DNA of 38,949 nt, from assembly GCA_903891085.1 (NCBI GenBank), contig CAITDJ010000101.1, forward strand, positions 1-38,949, written 5' to 3'. The notes under the pieces were generated by a model. The model saw only the letters and a list, made by a program, of their open reading frames with translations, searched no databases and was not told where the DNA came from. Origin of the DNA: an uncultured Bacteroidota bacterium. Lineage in GTDB: Bacteria; Bacteroidota; Bacteroidia; Bacteroidales; F082. Positions 19,571 through 28,339 of this stretch are shown piece by piece. Within the stretch, counting starts at the first letter, position 1. Every line of letters begins with the position of its first letter. Both the position numbers and the translations under genes were made by a program.

Positions 19571-20458
19571 ATGACAATGAATAAACTAATTACAACACAA
19601 GACCTGATGCAACTCATGCCATTTCTGTTGATGTTGGCCCTGCCGGTGATTCTTTTGGTGATCATTGCAATGAAAAGAAACCACCTTTTTACCTGGCTGT
19701 TTACATTGGCAACATTCGCAGCTGTATTGGTAACTGTAATTACTAATTTTCAACAGGCTCCATTGAGTATTGCCTTGTTGACAGTTGATAAGTTTTCGTT
19801 GCTTTATACAGGTGTTTTTGCTATTGTTGGTATGGTAATTACTTTGTTGTCACATAGTTATCTCGAAAAGACATCTGATCACAAAGAGGAGTTTTATCTT
19901 TTGCTTGTTTTTGCAACGTTGGGATCATCACTTATGGTTGCAAGTAACGACTTCGTATCACTATTCATGAGTCTTGAAGTATTAAGTGTTTCTCTTTATT
20001 CAATGATAGCATACCTACGCCATCAGGAAAGGGCTATCGAGGCAGGTTTAAAATATCTTGTGTTGGCAGCTATGTCATCAGCCGTATTATTATTTGGAAT
20101 AGCCCTTGTCTATTTTGAAACCGGTGTGTTTAGTTATGCCCTGATCGGAGTAAAACTCGGACAAATTGGATTTACTCCTTATATAATAGCCGGATTTGCA
20201 ATGATCATAGCTGGTGCAGGTTTTAAATTGTCTGTTGTTCCTTTTCATTGGTGGACATCTGATGTTTATCAGGGTGCAAATTCTCCAGTGACCTCATTTA
20301 TTGCTACGGTTTCAAAAGGTGGAATGGTTGGTGCCATGATCCGGATGTTTACTTCTATCCATGGCCTCGACAATGAATCTGTTGTTTTGGTTTTAACGGT
20401 TATTGCAGCAGCTTCATGTTTGTTGGTAACATACTGGCACTCCAGCAAAATAATCTGA
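19571..20458 (+). CDS. nuoN: NuoN, N-terminal part (frame broken)
   Basis: NuoN is the third antiporter-like subunit of complex I. This frame encodes the first 280 or so residues correctly, with SLEVLSVSLYSMIAYLR and FKLSVVPFHWWTSDVYQGANSPVTSFIATVSKGG. After A-A-A-S near 20416 the frame reads into an unrelated tail and stops at 20456-20458. The normal continuation (MFVGNILALQQNNLKRLLAYSSIAHLGY) is in the next frame from 20416. One missing base at about 20414-20416 explains the break. Adding it back gives about 482 residues, the normal NuoN length. It is either an inactivating mutation or a sequencing or assembly error. Confidence 0.9.
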   Translation: MTMNKLITTQDLMQLMPFLLMLALPVILLVIIAMKRNHLFTWLFTLATFAAVLVTVITNFQQAPLSIALLTVDKFSLLYTGVFAIVGMVITLLSHSYLEKTSDHKEEFYLLLVFATLGSSLMVASNDFVSLFMSLEVLSVSLYSMIAYLRHQERAIEAGLKYLVLAAMSSAVLLFGIALVYFETGVFSYALIGVKLGQIGFTPYIIAGFAMIIAGAGFKLSVVPFHWWTSDVYQGANSPVTSFIATVSKGGMVGAMIRMFTSIHGLDNESVVLVLTVIAAASCLLVTYWHSSKII

Positions 20459-21018
20459 AACGATTGCTGGCTTATTCATCTATTGCCCACCTTGGATATA
20501 TTCTCATCGCATTCATTTCATTCGGTAATGGAGGCACACAGGCAGCTACTTTCTATCTTGTTGCCTATTTTGCAACTACGTTGGGTGCCTTTGGAATCAT
20601 TTCGCTGCTTTCAACCTCTGAAGGCGAAGCAGAAAAGATCAGTTTCTACAAAGGATTATACTGGCGTAAACCCGTTTTGGCTGCATTTATGACTTTGGTT
20701 ATGTTTTCATTGGCCGGAATTCCTTTAACATCGGGTTTTGTTGGTAAGTTTTTTGTTGCAACATCAGGTGTGAAGGCCGACTTATGGGTACTGCTCTTCT
20801 TCTTAGCTATCAACAGCGTCATTGGTGTTTATTATTATCTGAGGGTAGTAGTCATGATGTTTAGTAACAAAGATAATTCCCCTGAAACAATTCAATGTAG
20901 TAAAGGTGTATCATCCGGTCTCATTGCACTGGTTTTTATTGCTGTCATGATCGTTTATCTCGGTGTATATCCTTCTGGTATCATGGATTTGATTCAAAAA
21001 TCTTTCATTCATTACTAA
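20416..21018 (+). CDS. nuoN: NuoN, C-terminal part (frame broken)
   Basis: This second frame continues NuoN. It begins MFVGNILALQQ and then has the family's KRLLAYSSIAHLGYILI motif, followed by further membrane helices to a stop at 21016-21018. The ATG at 20416 is an internal methionine of the ancestral protein, not a convincing start, because the 200 residues would lack the first half of the antiporter fold. It overlaps the upstream frame by 43 bases. With the upstream part it accounts for all of NuoN, apart from one lost base. Confidence 0.88.
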   Translation: MFVGNILALQQNNLKRLLAYSSIAHLGYILIAFISFGNGGTQAATFYLVAYFATTLGAFGIISLLSTSEGEAEKISFYKGLYWRKPVLAAFMTLVMFSLAGIPLTSGFVGKFFVATSGVKADLWVLLFFLAINSVIGVYYYLRVVVMMFSNKDNSPETIQCSKGVSSGLIALVFIAVMIVYLGVYPSGIMDLIQKSFIHY

Positions 21019-21066
21019 TCGGCATTCGAATTATTGTATGATTCAAATTCCCTTGTAATAGAAAGT

Positions 21067-21092
21067 ATGAAAAAAAAATTCAGTTTTTTCAT
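21067..21092 (+). terminator. AT-rich hairpin after nuoN
   Basis: ATGAAAAAA (21067-21075) pairs with TTTTTTCAT (21084-21092), a 9-bp stem lying 49 bp after the nuoN stop. The stem is A/T-rich and the T run is inside the stem, so termination would be weak. It is the only terminator-like structure at the end of the nuo operon. Confidence 0.35.
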
Positions 21093-21110
21093 AAAACATT
21101 AAAATATTCG

Positions 21111-21118
21111 TATTTTTA
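21111..21118 (+). promoter_or_regulatory. Candidate -7 box for the PKD lipoprotein gene
   Basis: TATTTTTA is close to TAnnTTTG. It is preceded by ATTCG, giving ATTCGTATTTT. The same string occurs upstream of susC at 23194-23204. It would leave a 5' UTR of about 150 bases before the chosen start at 21275. Confidence 0.3.
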
Positions 21119-21274
21119 CGTGTTAGAATTACTTAATAACCTTTTTACTTTGTTTTTTTGTAATTCAAGTGTTTTATTAACAGCTGTTTACTAAAGGACA
21201 TGATTTTTATGATTAAAAAAACTTTAGATTTTTTCACTAATTCCTTAATTACTAATTTAATTTTTTCGACCAAC

Positions 21275-23053
21275 ATGAAAAATTTTTTCAGATTCAGTTG
21301 GGCCATGCTTGCCATTGTGCTTGTCGCCCAATTCACATCTTGTAAAAAAGATGAGCCCGCTCCGGAGGTCATTGCAAGTTTCACTTATGCAGTGGATGGC
21401 ACTGACTTTATGAAAGTAAAGTTTACCAACGCTTCTCAGCAATATGCAACATTAGCCTGGGAATTTGGCGATGGTGCAACTTCAACTGAAGCTAACCCTT
21501 TACACCCTTACACAGCACTTGGCACGTATACCGTAAAATTGACTGCTACCAATGGTGCTGTTACCGATTCTCATTCTGAGACCATTACAATCGCTGACCC
21601 TAATGCATTGTTAACCAAATTAGTAGGCGAAACTTCAAAAACATGGAAAGTGTTGCGTGATGTTTCAGGTGGTGTTTATCCATTGGAAGTTGGCCCTTAC
21701 GATCGTTCAGCCATTTGGTGGGCTGTTGGTTTAAACAATGATGAGCTTGCTCTTCGCCCTTGTGTACTCGATGATGAGTGGACATTTGGCCGTGATGGAA
21801 GCATGGTTTTTGATGCCAAAGGTAATTATTGGGCCGAAGGTTCAGTGTATCCTGATGATATTGATGACCAATGTTCATTAACTGCTGACCCAATGATAAA
21901 TGTTGATGGCGTTGATGTATCAGCATGGGGTAATGGAAATCATACTTTCGAATTAACCCAGACAACCCTTAAGGTAAATGGTTTAGGTGCATTCTTAGGT
22001 CTTGCCAAAGTTGGAACTGACTATGAATTTAAAGTTCCTCAGGAATCTGTTACCTACGATTTGATTTCATTGTATGATGGTTCAACTGATACCCTCATCG
22101 TTGAATCAAATTACTATTTCGCTCAGGGTGATGCTACCTATGGTGGTTATTGGAGATTCGTTCTGGTTCATTATGATGACCCGAACGATGAGCCTCCAAT
22201 CCCTTCACCAGTGCCTCTTGCCGGTTTCAGTTTTGTACAGGATGGTACTACCGTAACATTTACAAATACATCTACCTTGGCTGATTCTTATTCATGGGAT
22301 TTTGGTGATGGTGGAACTTCTACCGAAGCCAGCCCTGTTCATACCTATGCTGCTGATGGTAGTTATATCGTAGCACTTACGGCAACAAATGCAAACGGAC
22401 AGAGTACTTCATCACAAACCATCATTATTTCAAGCACTGTACTGACCGAAGAAAATTTAGTAGGTGGTGCATGGAAACTGAAAGCTGCTGAACATGCAGT
22501 GTATGTTGGTGGTGGCATGGGTAGTGATGCATGGTGGATTGCCCCATGGGCAAACTTTGATGGTTCAACTGTTGGCACACCTGACGACTGGTCATGTATG
22601 CTGGATGATGAATTCATCTTTAGTGCAGGTGGTGGTTATGAATACAAAACCAATGGCGGCTCGCGCAACGACGGCTATATGGGAACACCAAACGGCTGCT
22701 GGAGTGATGCTGAAATCGCTGCAAGTCATACCTCTGCAACAAGTGGAGAAGGTGCTGCATTCGGATCATGTGCTACCCATACATGGGCATTTGTTCCTGC
22801 AACTGGATCTTCCAGGGCAATCATTACATTGACCAATGGACCTGGATTCGCCGCATTTATCGGCTTCATGAAGGGCTTCTATGGTGGTGAAAACAATAAT
22901 ATTGCTAACCTGCCTAATGGTGGCAATGCTACAAACCAGTATGAAGTTATGGCTTATGGCAATAGCGGTGGTGTTGAATTCCTGATTGTAACTGTTGATA
23001 TTTCAGCAGCACATGATGGATCAGCTTCATGGACTGCAGAATTAGAAAGATAA
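21275..23053 (+). CDS. Surface lipoprotein with two PKD domains, probable glycan-binding protein
   Basis: I chose the ATG at 21275 rather than 21200 because it gives a clean lipoprotein signal peptide ending at C23 (VAQFTSC), followed by KKDEPAP, a charged export-signal-like sequence. The mature protein (592 residues with signal) is an internal duplication: PKD domain (about 30-105) plus a tryptophan-rich module, then PKD domain (about 315-385) plus a second such module. Both PKDs carry the FGDG-x-TSTEA-x-P core, and both modules share L-x-G-x-x-WK, WW and C-x-LDDE. It lies directly before susC/susD, so a surface glycan-binding role is inferred. PKD proteins of this kind are known from laminarin loci. 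Confidence 0.8.
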   Translation: MKNFFRFSWAMLAIVLVAQFTSCKKDEPAPEVIASFTYAVDGTDFMKVKFTNASQQYATLAWEFGDGATSTEANPLHPYTALGTYTVKLTATNGAVTDSHSETITIADPNALLTKLVGETSKTWKVLRDVSGGVYPLEVGPYDRSAIWWAVGLNNDELALRPCVLDDEWTFGRDGSMVFDAKGNYWAEGSVYPDDIDDQCSLTADPMINVDGVDVSAWGNGNHTFELTQTTLKVNGLGAFLGLAKVGTDYEFKVPQESVTYDLISLYDGSTDTLIVESNYYFAQGDATYGGYWRFVLVHYDDPNDEPPIPSPVPLAGFSFVQDGTTVTFTNTSTLADSYSWDFGDGGTSTEASPVHTYAADGSYIVALTATNANGQSTSSQTIIISSTVLTEENLVGGAWKLKAAEHAVYVGGGMGSDAWWIAPWANFDGSTVGTPDDWSCMLDDEFIFSAGGGYEYKTNGGSRNDGYMGTPNGCWSDAEIAASHTSATSGEGAAFGSCATHTWAFVPATGSSRAIITLTNGPGFAAFIGFMKGFYGGENNNIANLPNGGNATNQYEVMAYGNSGGVEFLIVTVDISAAHDGSASWTAELER

Positions 23054-23083
23054 TTCAATATTGATTTTTTCTAATAAACTTTT

Positions 23084-23118
23084 AAAAAGAGCGGGGTATT
23101 TGCCCCACTCTTTTTTTT
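23084..23118 (+). terminator. Intrinsic terminator after the PKD lipoprotein gene
   Basis: AAGAG-c-GGGG (23087-23096) pairs with CCCC-a-CTCTT (23103-23112), with one mismatch, and a run of eight T follows (23111-23118). It lies 34 bp after the stop codon. susC is therefore likely to have its own promoter. Confidence 0.85.
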
Positions 23119-23198
23119 GTGTTTTAGGTCTGCGGTAACACAGCATGCCCATTTAGCTGACAACCAGAAAAAAACACCAGTTTGTTCAAAAAAATTCG

Positions 23199-23206
23199 TA
23201 TTTTAG
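23199..23206 (+). promoter_or_regulatory. Candidate -7 box for susC
   Basis: TATTTTAG lies 66 bp upstream of the susC start and follows ATTCG, as in the PKD gene promoter at 21106-21116. A TTTG at 23181-23184 is only 14 bp upstream, closer than usual. This is a weak candidate. Confidence 0.28.
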
Positions 23207-23271
23207 TATCGATTTTGACAAAAAATTATGTTAGAAATTTGTTAACGATTGATTAATTTAAAAAACTGATT

Positions 23272-26220
23272 ATGAATAAATTAATTACACTTCTCTTATT
23301 TTCCTTTATCACAGTGGCAGGTTTTGCCCAAACAAATGTGCTGTCAGGGATTGTTACTGATGCAACCGGACTGGGAATGCCTGGTGTAACTGTGCTTGTG
23401 AAAGGAACAAATGTTGGATCAATTACCGATATTGACGGTAATTTTCAAATCAATGTGACCCCCGGTGATGTGCTTCAAATTAGCTATATTGGCTATGAAG
23501 CACAAAATATTACTTTTAGCAATCAAACTTCGTTAAAGGTTGTTTTGATTGAAGAACTTACCGTACTTAATGAAGTTGTTGTAGTCGGTTATGGTGTTCA
23601 AAAAAAGAAAGACCTTACAACCGCGGTATCAACTGTCGATGAGAAATCAATCAAGGACCGACCAATGATATCAGCAGCCGAAGCCTTACAAGGTAAAGCT
23701 GCCGGTGTTCAGGTTACCCAACCCTCAGGAAAGCCGGGTGTAGGCCTTTCGGTGCGTGTGCGTGGTGCTACTTCAGTATTGGCTGGCAACGAACCCTTGT
23801 ATGTAATCGATGGTGTGCCAACAACTGATATTCAGGGATTAAATCCTAATGATATTGCCTCGATGAGTGTGCTTAAAGATGCCTCATCCGCTGCAATCTA
23901 TGGTGCTCGTGCTGCAAATGGTGTTGTTCTTATTTCTACAAAACGTGGAAAAGACAGCGCCCCGGTCATCTCGTTCAATACTTATTATGGTTTCTCAAAA
24001 CTTAGAAAACCAATCGAAGTGTTGACTACAAAAAAATACCGTGAGCTCATCGACGAGATTATGCCGGGTAGCCTTGATCCTGATGCCACCGGTTATACAA
24101 ACTGGAGTGATGAAGTATTTGGAACAGGTCAAAATCAGGCCTACCAACTTTCGGTTACAGGTGGTTCTGAAAAATCGAAATACTTTGTTTCGGCCGGTTA
24201 TCTAAGTGATGCCGGAATCATCGCCCCGGCTAAATTTGACAGGTATTCAGTTCGTGTGAACCTTGATAATCAGTTGAAGCCCTGGTTAAAAATGGGAACC
24301 AGTATCAATATGTTACATCTGAAAACAAAAGATACACCCGACAATGCCAGTTCAGGTCGTGGTGGTGTTATCATGAGCGCACTGAATACACCTCCATTTT
24401 TGGGTATTTACAAAAAAGATGGTAGTGGCTGGTACGATCCAAATCCTTTCCAGGCATCATGGGAGAATCCAATTGCTTATATGGAAGGACCTGATCAGGA
24501 ATCTATTGATAATCATATACTTGGTAATATGAATCTTGAGGCAACAATTATTACTGGGCTTACGATTAAAACAAATTTTGGTGTTGATGCCACCAATCAC
24601 CAGTGGAACTATTATCTCGATCCATTTAAAACTAACAATGGACGCATTAATAATGGCATAGGGCGGGCTGATAAACGAAATTTTTCATCATGGTTGTGGG
24701 AAAACACACTGAACTATACTAAAAATATTGGTAATCAAAATATTACTGCTTTGATTGGAAGCAGTCTTCAGAAGTATAAGAGTGATCAATCCTATTTGGA
24801 AGGTCATGATTTTCCACAAGATGTATCAGTAACTACCCTCAATGCTGCAAATGTAATAACAGGAAGTACTGATATTCAGGAATGGTCATTGGCTTCATTC
24901 TTTGGTAGAGTTACCTATGATTTTAATAGTAAGTATTATCTTACAATGAGCATCCGTCATGATGGAAGTTCAAAATTGGCGCATCATTGGGGGACTATGC
25001 CTTCGTTTTCGGCCGGTTGGCGACTTACTTCTGAGAAATTTATGGAAGATTTTACTTTTATTGATGATTTGAAAATTCGAGGTGGATGGGGTAAAAATGG
25101 TAATCAGGAAGGCATTCCAAATTATGCCCGTTTTGGATTATTGAGTTATAATAGGGTTTCACTTATACCTGGTGATCCTCTTTCGGGACCTTCTTCTTCA
25201 CAGGTAACCTTTGGTAACCCTGATTTACGATGGGAAACGACTGCTCAATCTAATATTGGTTTTGACATGTCTTTGCTTAATTATAGAATAACATTAAATG
25301 TTGATGCATATATTAAGAAAACTATTGATGTTCTACTGAACGTGCAATTGCCGAATACAATGGATCCAAGTTTCATAATGACAAATGCCGGAACGATTGA
25401 GAATAAGGGAATTGAATTCAATTTAAACACAGTTAATATTGATAAAAAACTTCGATGGTCAACTGATTTCAATATGTCATTTAACCGGAACGAAGTGCTT
25501 GACCTAAAATATACCGATGTCTATTACTTCGGAAAGCCCGAACAAAATGGGAACATACCTGAGATTTGTATTGTTAGAAAAGGACTCCCACTTGGAACAT
25601 TTTATGGTTATATTTCAGAAGGAGTTGATCCTCAAACGGGTGATATCATATACAAAGATATTAACGGAAATGGTGTTTTTGATCTCGCCGCTGACCGCAC
25701 CACGATTGGAAATGGACAACCAAAATTTACCTTTGGTTTTACTAATACCTTAACTTATGGCAAGTTTGATCTCAATGTATTTTTTCAGGGTAGTTACGGC
25801 AATGATATTTTTAATGCAAGCCGCATTTATCTTGAAGGAATGTTCGATAGCAAAAACCAGTCAGTTGCAGTTCTTGACCGATGGACAACTCTTGGTCAAA
25901 TTACTGAAATTCCCAGAGTACTTGGGAATGGTAGTTTAGTTAACGTTAGGAATTCATCCCGTTTTGTAGAAGACGGTTCTTATATTCGATTAAAGTCACT
26001 TACATTGTCATATAAAGCTATTGATAACAATCCAAAAATCAAAGCCATTAAAAGACTTTCTGTATTTGTAACGGGACAGAATCTATTAACTCTTACAAAA
26101 TACTCTGGTTTCGATCCTGAAGTAAATGCTTTTGGCAGAAGTGCTACTGAAATGGGTATCGACTATGGTACTTACCCACAGGCTATTACGATGATTGTTG
26201 GTTTAAATGTTGAATTTTAA
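23272..26220 (+). CDS. susC: SusC/RagA-type TonB-dependent outer membrane transporter
   Basis: SusC-type proteins import oligosaccharides across the outer membrane with a SusD lid. The 982 residues start with a signal peptide (MNKLITLLLFSFITVAGFAQ). A carboxypeptidase-D-like domain follows (about 22-95, VLSGIVTDATGLGMPGVTVLVKGTN), then the SusC hallmark EVVVVGYG (101-108). The TonB plug (about 112-230) has PLYVIDGVP and SMSVLKDASSAAIYGARAANGVV. The rest is a 22-strand barrel ending in F. susD follows after three bases. The substrate cannot be read from SusC; the adjacent GH30 suggests a beta-glucan. Confidence 0.96.
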   Translation: MNKLITLLLFSFITVAGFAQTNVLSGIVTDATGLGMPGVTVLVKGTNVGSITDIDGNFQINVTPGDVLQISYIGYEAQNITFSNQTSLKVVLIEELTVLNEVVVVGYGVQKKKDLTTAVSTVDEKSIKDRPMISAAEALQGKAAGVQVTQPSGKPGVGLSVRVRGATSVLAGNEPLYVIDGVPTTDIQGLNPNDIASMSVLKDASSAAIYGARAANGVVLISTKRGKDSAPVISFNTYYGFSKLRKPIEVLTTKKYRELIDEIMPGSLDPDATGYTNWSDEVFGTGQNQAYQLSVTGGSEKSKYFVSAGYLSDAGIIAPAKFDRYSVRVNLDNQLKPWLKMGTSINMLHLKTKDTPDNASSGRGGVIMSALNTPPFLGIYKKDGSGWYDPNPFQASWENPIAYMEGPDQESIDNHILGNMNLEATIITGLTIKTNFGVDATNHQWNYYLDPFKTNNGRINNGIGRADKRNFSSWLWENTLNYTKNIGNQNITALIGSSLQKYKSDQSYLEGHDFPQDVSVTTLNAANVITGSTDIQEWSLASFFGRVTYDFNSKYYLTMSIRHDGSSKLAHHWGTMPSFSAGWRLTSEKFMEDFTFIDDLKIRGGWGKNGNQEGIPNYARFGLLSYNRVSLIPGDPLSGPSSSQVTFGNPDLRWETTAQSNIGFDMSLLNYRITLNVDAYIKKTIDVLLNVQLPNTMDPSFIMTNAGTIENKGIEFNLNTVNIDKKLRWSTDFNMSFNRNEVLDLKYTDVYYFGKPEQNGNIPEICIVRKGLPLGTFYGYISEGVDPQTGDIIYKDINGNGVFDLAADRTTIGNGQPKFTFGFTNTLTYGKFDLNVFFQGSYGNDIFNASRIYLEGMFDSKNQSVAVLDRWTTLGQITEIPRVLGNGSLVNVRNSSRFVEDGSYIRLKSLTLSYKAIDNNPKIKAIKRLSVFVTGQNLLTLTKYSGFDPEVNAFGRSATEMGIDYGTYPQAITMIVGLNVEF

Positions 26221-26223
26221 TAA

Positions 26224-27708
26224 ATGAACACCATGAAAAAGATATCTTATTACTTTATCGCATCAATAGTCTTGATCTCTATTCAGTCGTGTAACAAGCT
26301 GAACGATTTTCTTGACCTTAAACCTGTTTCACAAGGGATTGCTATCGAAGGTACCGATGCAGATTCAATTCTATATAAATCAGCTAGCGAGGTTGAGTCA
26401 GCGTTAGCAGGCGTTTATGGTGAATTTAGAAATGAATATTTTGAACTCGACTATTTTGTAAATGGCGATGCCCAATCAGACGATACTTATGCCGGTGCTG
26501 ATAATCCCGCTAATTTTCAGATTGACGATTACAATATCGATGCAATAAATGCTAATGTAAATCGTGATTGGGCATATTTATATTCTACTATTGGGAAAGC
26601 GAATCCCGTAATTAACAATGTTGATCAGGTTACTGATCCTGAACTTACTTCGGCACGCAAAGCTGAAATCAAAGGCGAAGCCAAATTTATTAGGGCTTAT
26701 GTGTACTTTTATTTAGTTCAGTTATGGGGAGATGTGCCGCTTCAGTTAGTTGAGGTAGCTACGATCAGTGCTGAAACATTACCTGCAATCTATCCGCTTT
26801 TATACCCAGCAAGATCACCTATGGTTAATGTTTATGAGCAAATAATCAAAGATCTTGAAGAGGCTTTACTTTCTGTACCAGTATCATCTTTTAATAAAAA
26901 TATGGTTACCAAAGGCGCTGTAAATGCTTTGTTAGCAAAGGTATATGCCACGCAGGAACCACACGACTGGACCAAGGTGCAACAATATTGTGATGCAGTT
27001 ATATCGGGTGGTTACAGTTTATTGCCCGAATACGATCAATTATGGAACAATGAGCATGAGAATAGCAGCGAAGCTATTTTTGAGATTAATTATGAAGGAA
27101 CCAGTTCAAGTGGTAACTGGGGCGCCAGCATGTTCGCCGGACTCGACTGGAAAAAGTTTAATATACCTTCAAATGATCTCGTTGCAGCATTTGATCGTGA
27201 AAATGACTTAATCAGGAAAAACTCTTCCATTGTTTTTAGTGATGTTTCGGGTAGTTGGTCCGACAATAACTGGCCTCAGGAGGAATATCCATTCTTAAAT
27301 AAATACCGGAATTACACAAGTCCCAGTCCACAAAATTATATTTTCATTCGTTTGGCTGATATTCTGCTGTTGAAGGCAGAAGCATTGAATGAGCTTGGTG
27401 ATGTAACCGGGGCTGCTGAATTGGTAAATCAGATCAGGACACGCGTTCAATTAGCAAATACTACGGCTGCTAATCAGGCAGATATGCGATTGGCAATTGA
27501 AAAAGAACGTCGGTTGGAACTTGCGTTTGAAGGACATCGTTGGTTCGATCTCAAACGGACAGGCAGAGCGATTGCAGTAATGACAAATGCAATCGGATCT
27601 GATGGTAGTCCATTCGGATATGTACTTGATGATAATAAATTGTTGTGGCCAATACCGCAGGCCGAATTGGATAAGAATACAAAACTTACGCAAAATCCGG
27701 GGTATTAA
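26224..27708 (+). CDS. susD: SusD/RagB-type nutrient-binding outer membrane lipoprotein
   Basis: SusD proteins cap SusC and bind glycan at the cell surface. The 494 residues start with a lipoprotein signal ending at C23 (VLISIQSC). The methionine four codons in (26233) is an equally good start. The family's TPR-like helices follow, with KAEIKGEAKFIRAYVYFYLVQLWGDVPL in the middle. The C-terminal signature is ERRLELAFEGHRWFDLKRTG and ends LLWPIPQAEL-x10-QNPGY. It starts three bases after susC and is cotranscribed with it. A strong terminator follows at 27724-27776. Confidence 0.96.
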   Translation: MNTMKKISYYFIASIVLISIQSCNKLNDFLDLKPVSQGIAIEGTDADSILYKSASEVESALAGVYGEFRNEYFELDYFVNGDAQSDDTYAGADNPANFQIDDYNIDAINANVNRDWAYLYSTIGKANPVINNVDQVTDPELTSARKAEIKGEAKFIRAYVYFYLVQLWGDVPLQLVEVATISAETLPAIYPLLYPARSPMVNVYEQIIKDLEEALLSVPVSSFNKNMVTKGAVNALLAKVYATQEPHDWTKVQQYCDAVISGGYSLLPEYDQLWNNEHENSSEAIFEINYEGTSSSGNWGASMFAGLDWKKFNIPSNDLVAAFDRENDLIRKNSSIVFSDVSGSWSDNNWPQEEYPFLNKYRNYTSPSPQNYIFIRLADILLLKAEALNELGDVTGAAELVNQIRTRVQLANTTAANQADMRLAIEKERRLELAFEGHRWFDLKRTGRAIAVMTNAIGSDGSPFGYVLDDNKLLWPIPQAELDKNTKLTQNPGY

Positions 27709-27723
27709 TGTGTTCGTTTGATT

Positions 27724-27776
27724 ACTGCTTTGATTCCTATTGTTGATTATTCCCAATATGGATCAAAGCAGTTTTT
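27724..27776 (+). terminator. Intrinsic terminator after susD
   Basis: ACTGCTTTGAT (27724-27734) pairs perfectly with ATCAAAGCAGT (27762-27772), followed by a T run to 27776. The interior adds a second pairing, TATTG with CAATA. It lies 15 bp after the susD stop and separates susC/susD from the downstream genes. Confidence 0.85.
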
Positions 27777-27886
27777 CATAGCCTCCACAAACACAAATGT
27801 GATTTACAATTGAAAATTGAGTAATATCGAACAAGGATCAATGATTTTTGAATTTAGAAGTAATCGTTAGAAATTGATTTTTCGAA

Positions 27887-28273
27887 ATGAATAAATATGA
27901 TCTTGAAGAACGATTAATCAGTTTTGCACTATTGATTGTTGAAATTGTTGAGTCAATGCCAAATACAAAGGCAGCTAATCATTTGTCCGGACAATTGTTG
28001 AGGTCCGGGACATCTCCGGCATTAAATTATGGTGAAGCACAAAGTGGTGAATCAAGGAAAGACTTTATTCATAAAATTAAAATCGTATTGAAGGAATTGC
28101 GGGAAACCAATATATGTCTGAAAATCATTTCTCGTGCAAGATTATACACTAATAATGTAAAAATGGACATTTCAATAAATGAGTGTAATGAATTAATATC
28201 AATTTTTGTCAAGAGTGTTGAAACAGCGCAAAAGAATGATCAAATGGATAAAGCGCAAATCCAAAAATCTTAA
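27887..28273 (+). CDS. Four-helix-bundle protein (23S rRNA intervening-sequence family)
   Basis: The 128-residue protein belongs to the TIGR02436 four-helix-bundle family, first described from intervening sequences in 23S rRNA and common as solitary genes in Bacteroidota. Diagnostic features are the GQLLRSGTSPALNYGEAQ segment (around 41-58), the SRKDFIHKIKIVLKELRETN helix and the ELISIFVKSVETAQKN C-terminal helix. It has no signal peptide. It lies between susD and the GH30 gene, after a terminator. Nothing suggests a role in glycan use, and it looks like a passenger. Its molecular function is unknown. The N-terminus (MNKYDLEERLISFAL) differs from the FENLEVWQK version at 15115. Confidence 0.88.
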   Translation: MNKYDLEERLISFALLIVEIVESMPNTKAANHLSGQLLRSGTSPALNYGEAQSGESRKDFIHKIKIVLKELRETNICLKIISRARLYTNNVKMDISINECNELISIFVKSVETAQKNDQMDKAQIQKS

Positions 28274-28339
28274 ATCGTTAATCATTATTCTTAAATCAAT
28301 TTTTTTTTACATTGTATGATTGTCCTAAAAGTAAACAAA

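Noticed and set aside
20416..20458. Programmed -1 frameshift in nuoN
   Set aside because: The overlap of the two frames has no X-XXY-YYZ slippery site at the point where homology switches. A shift further downstream would lose conserved residues (VGNILALQQ).
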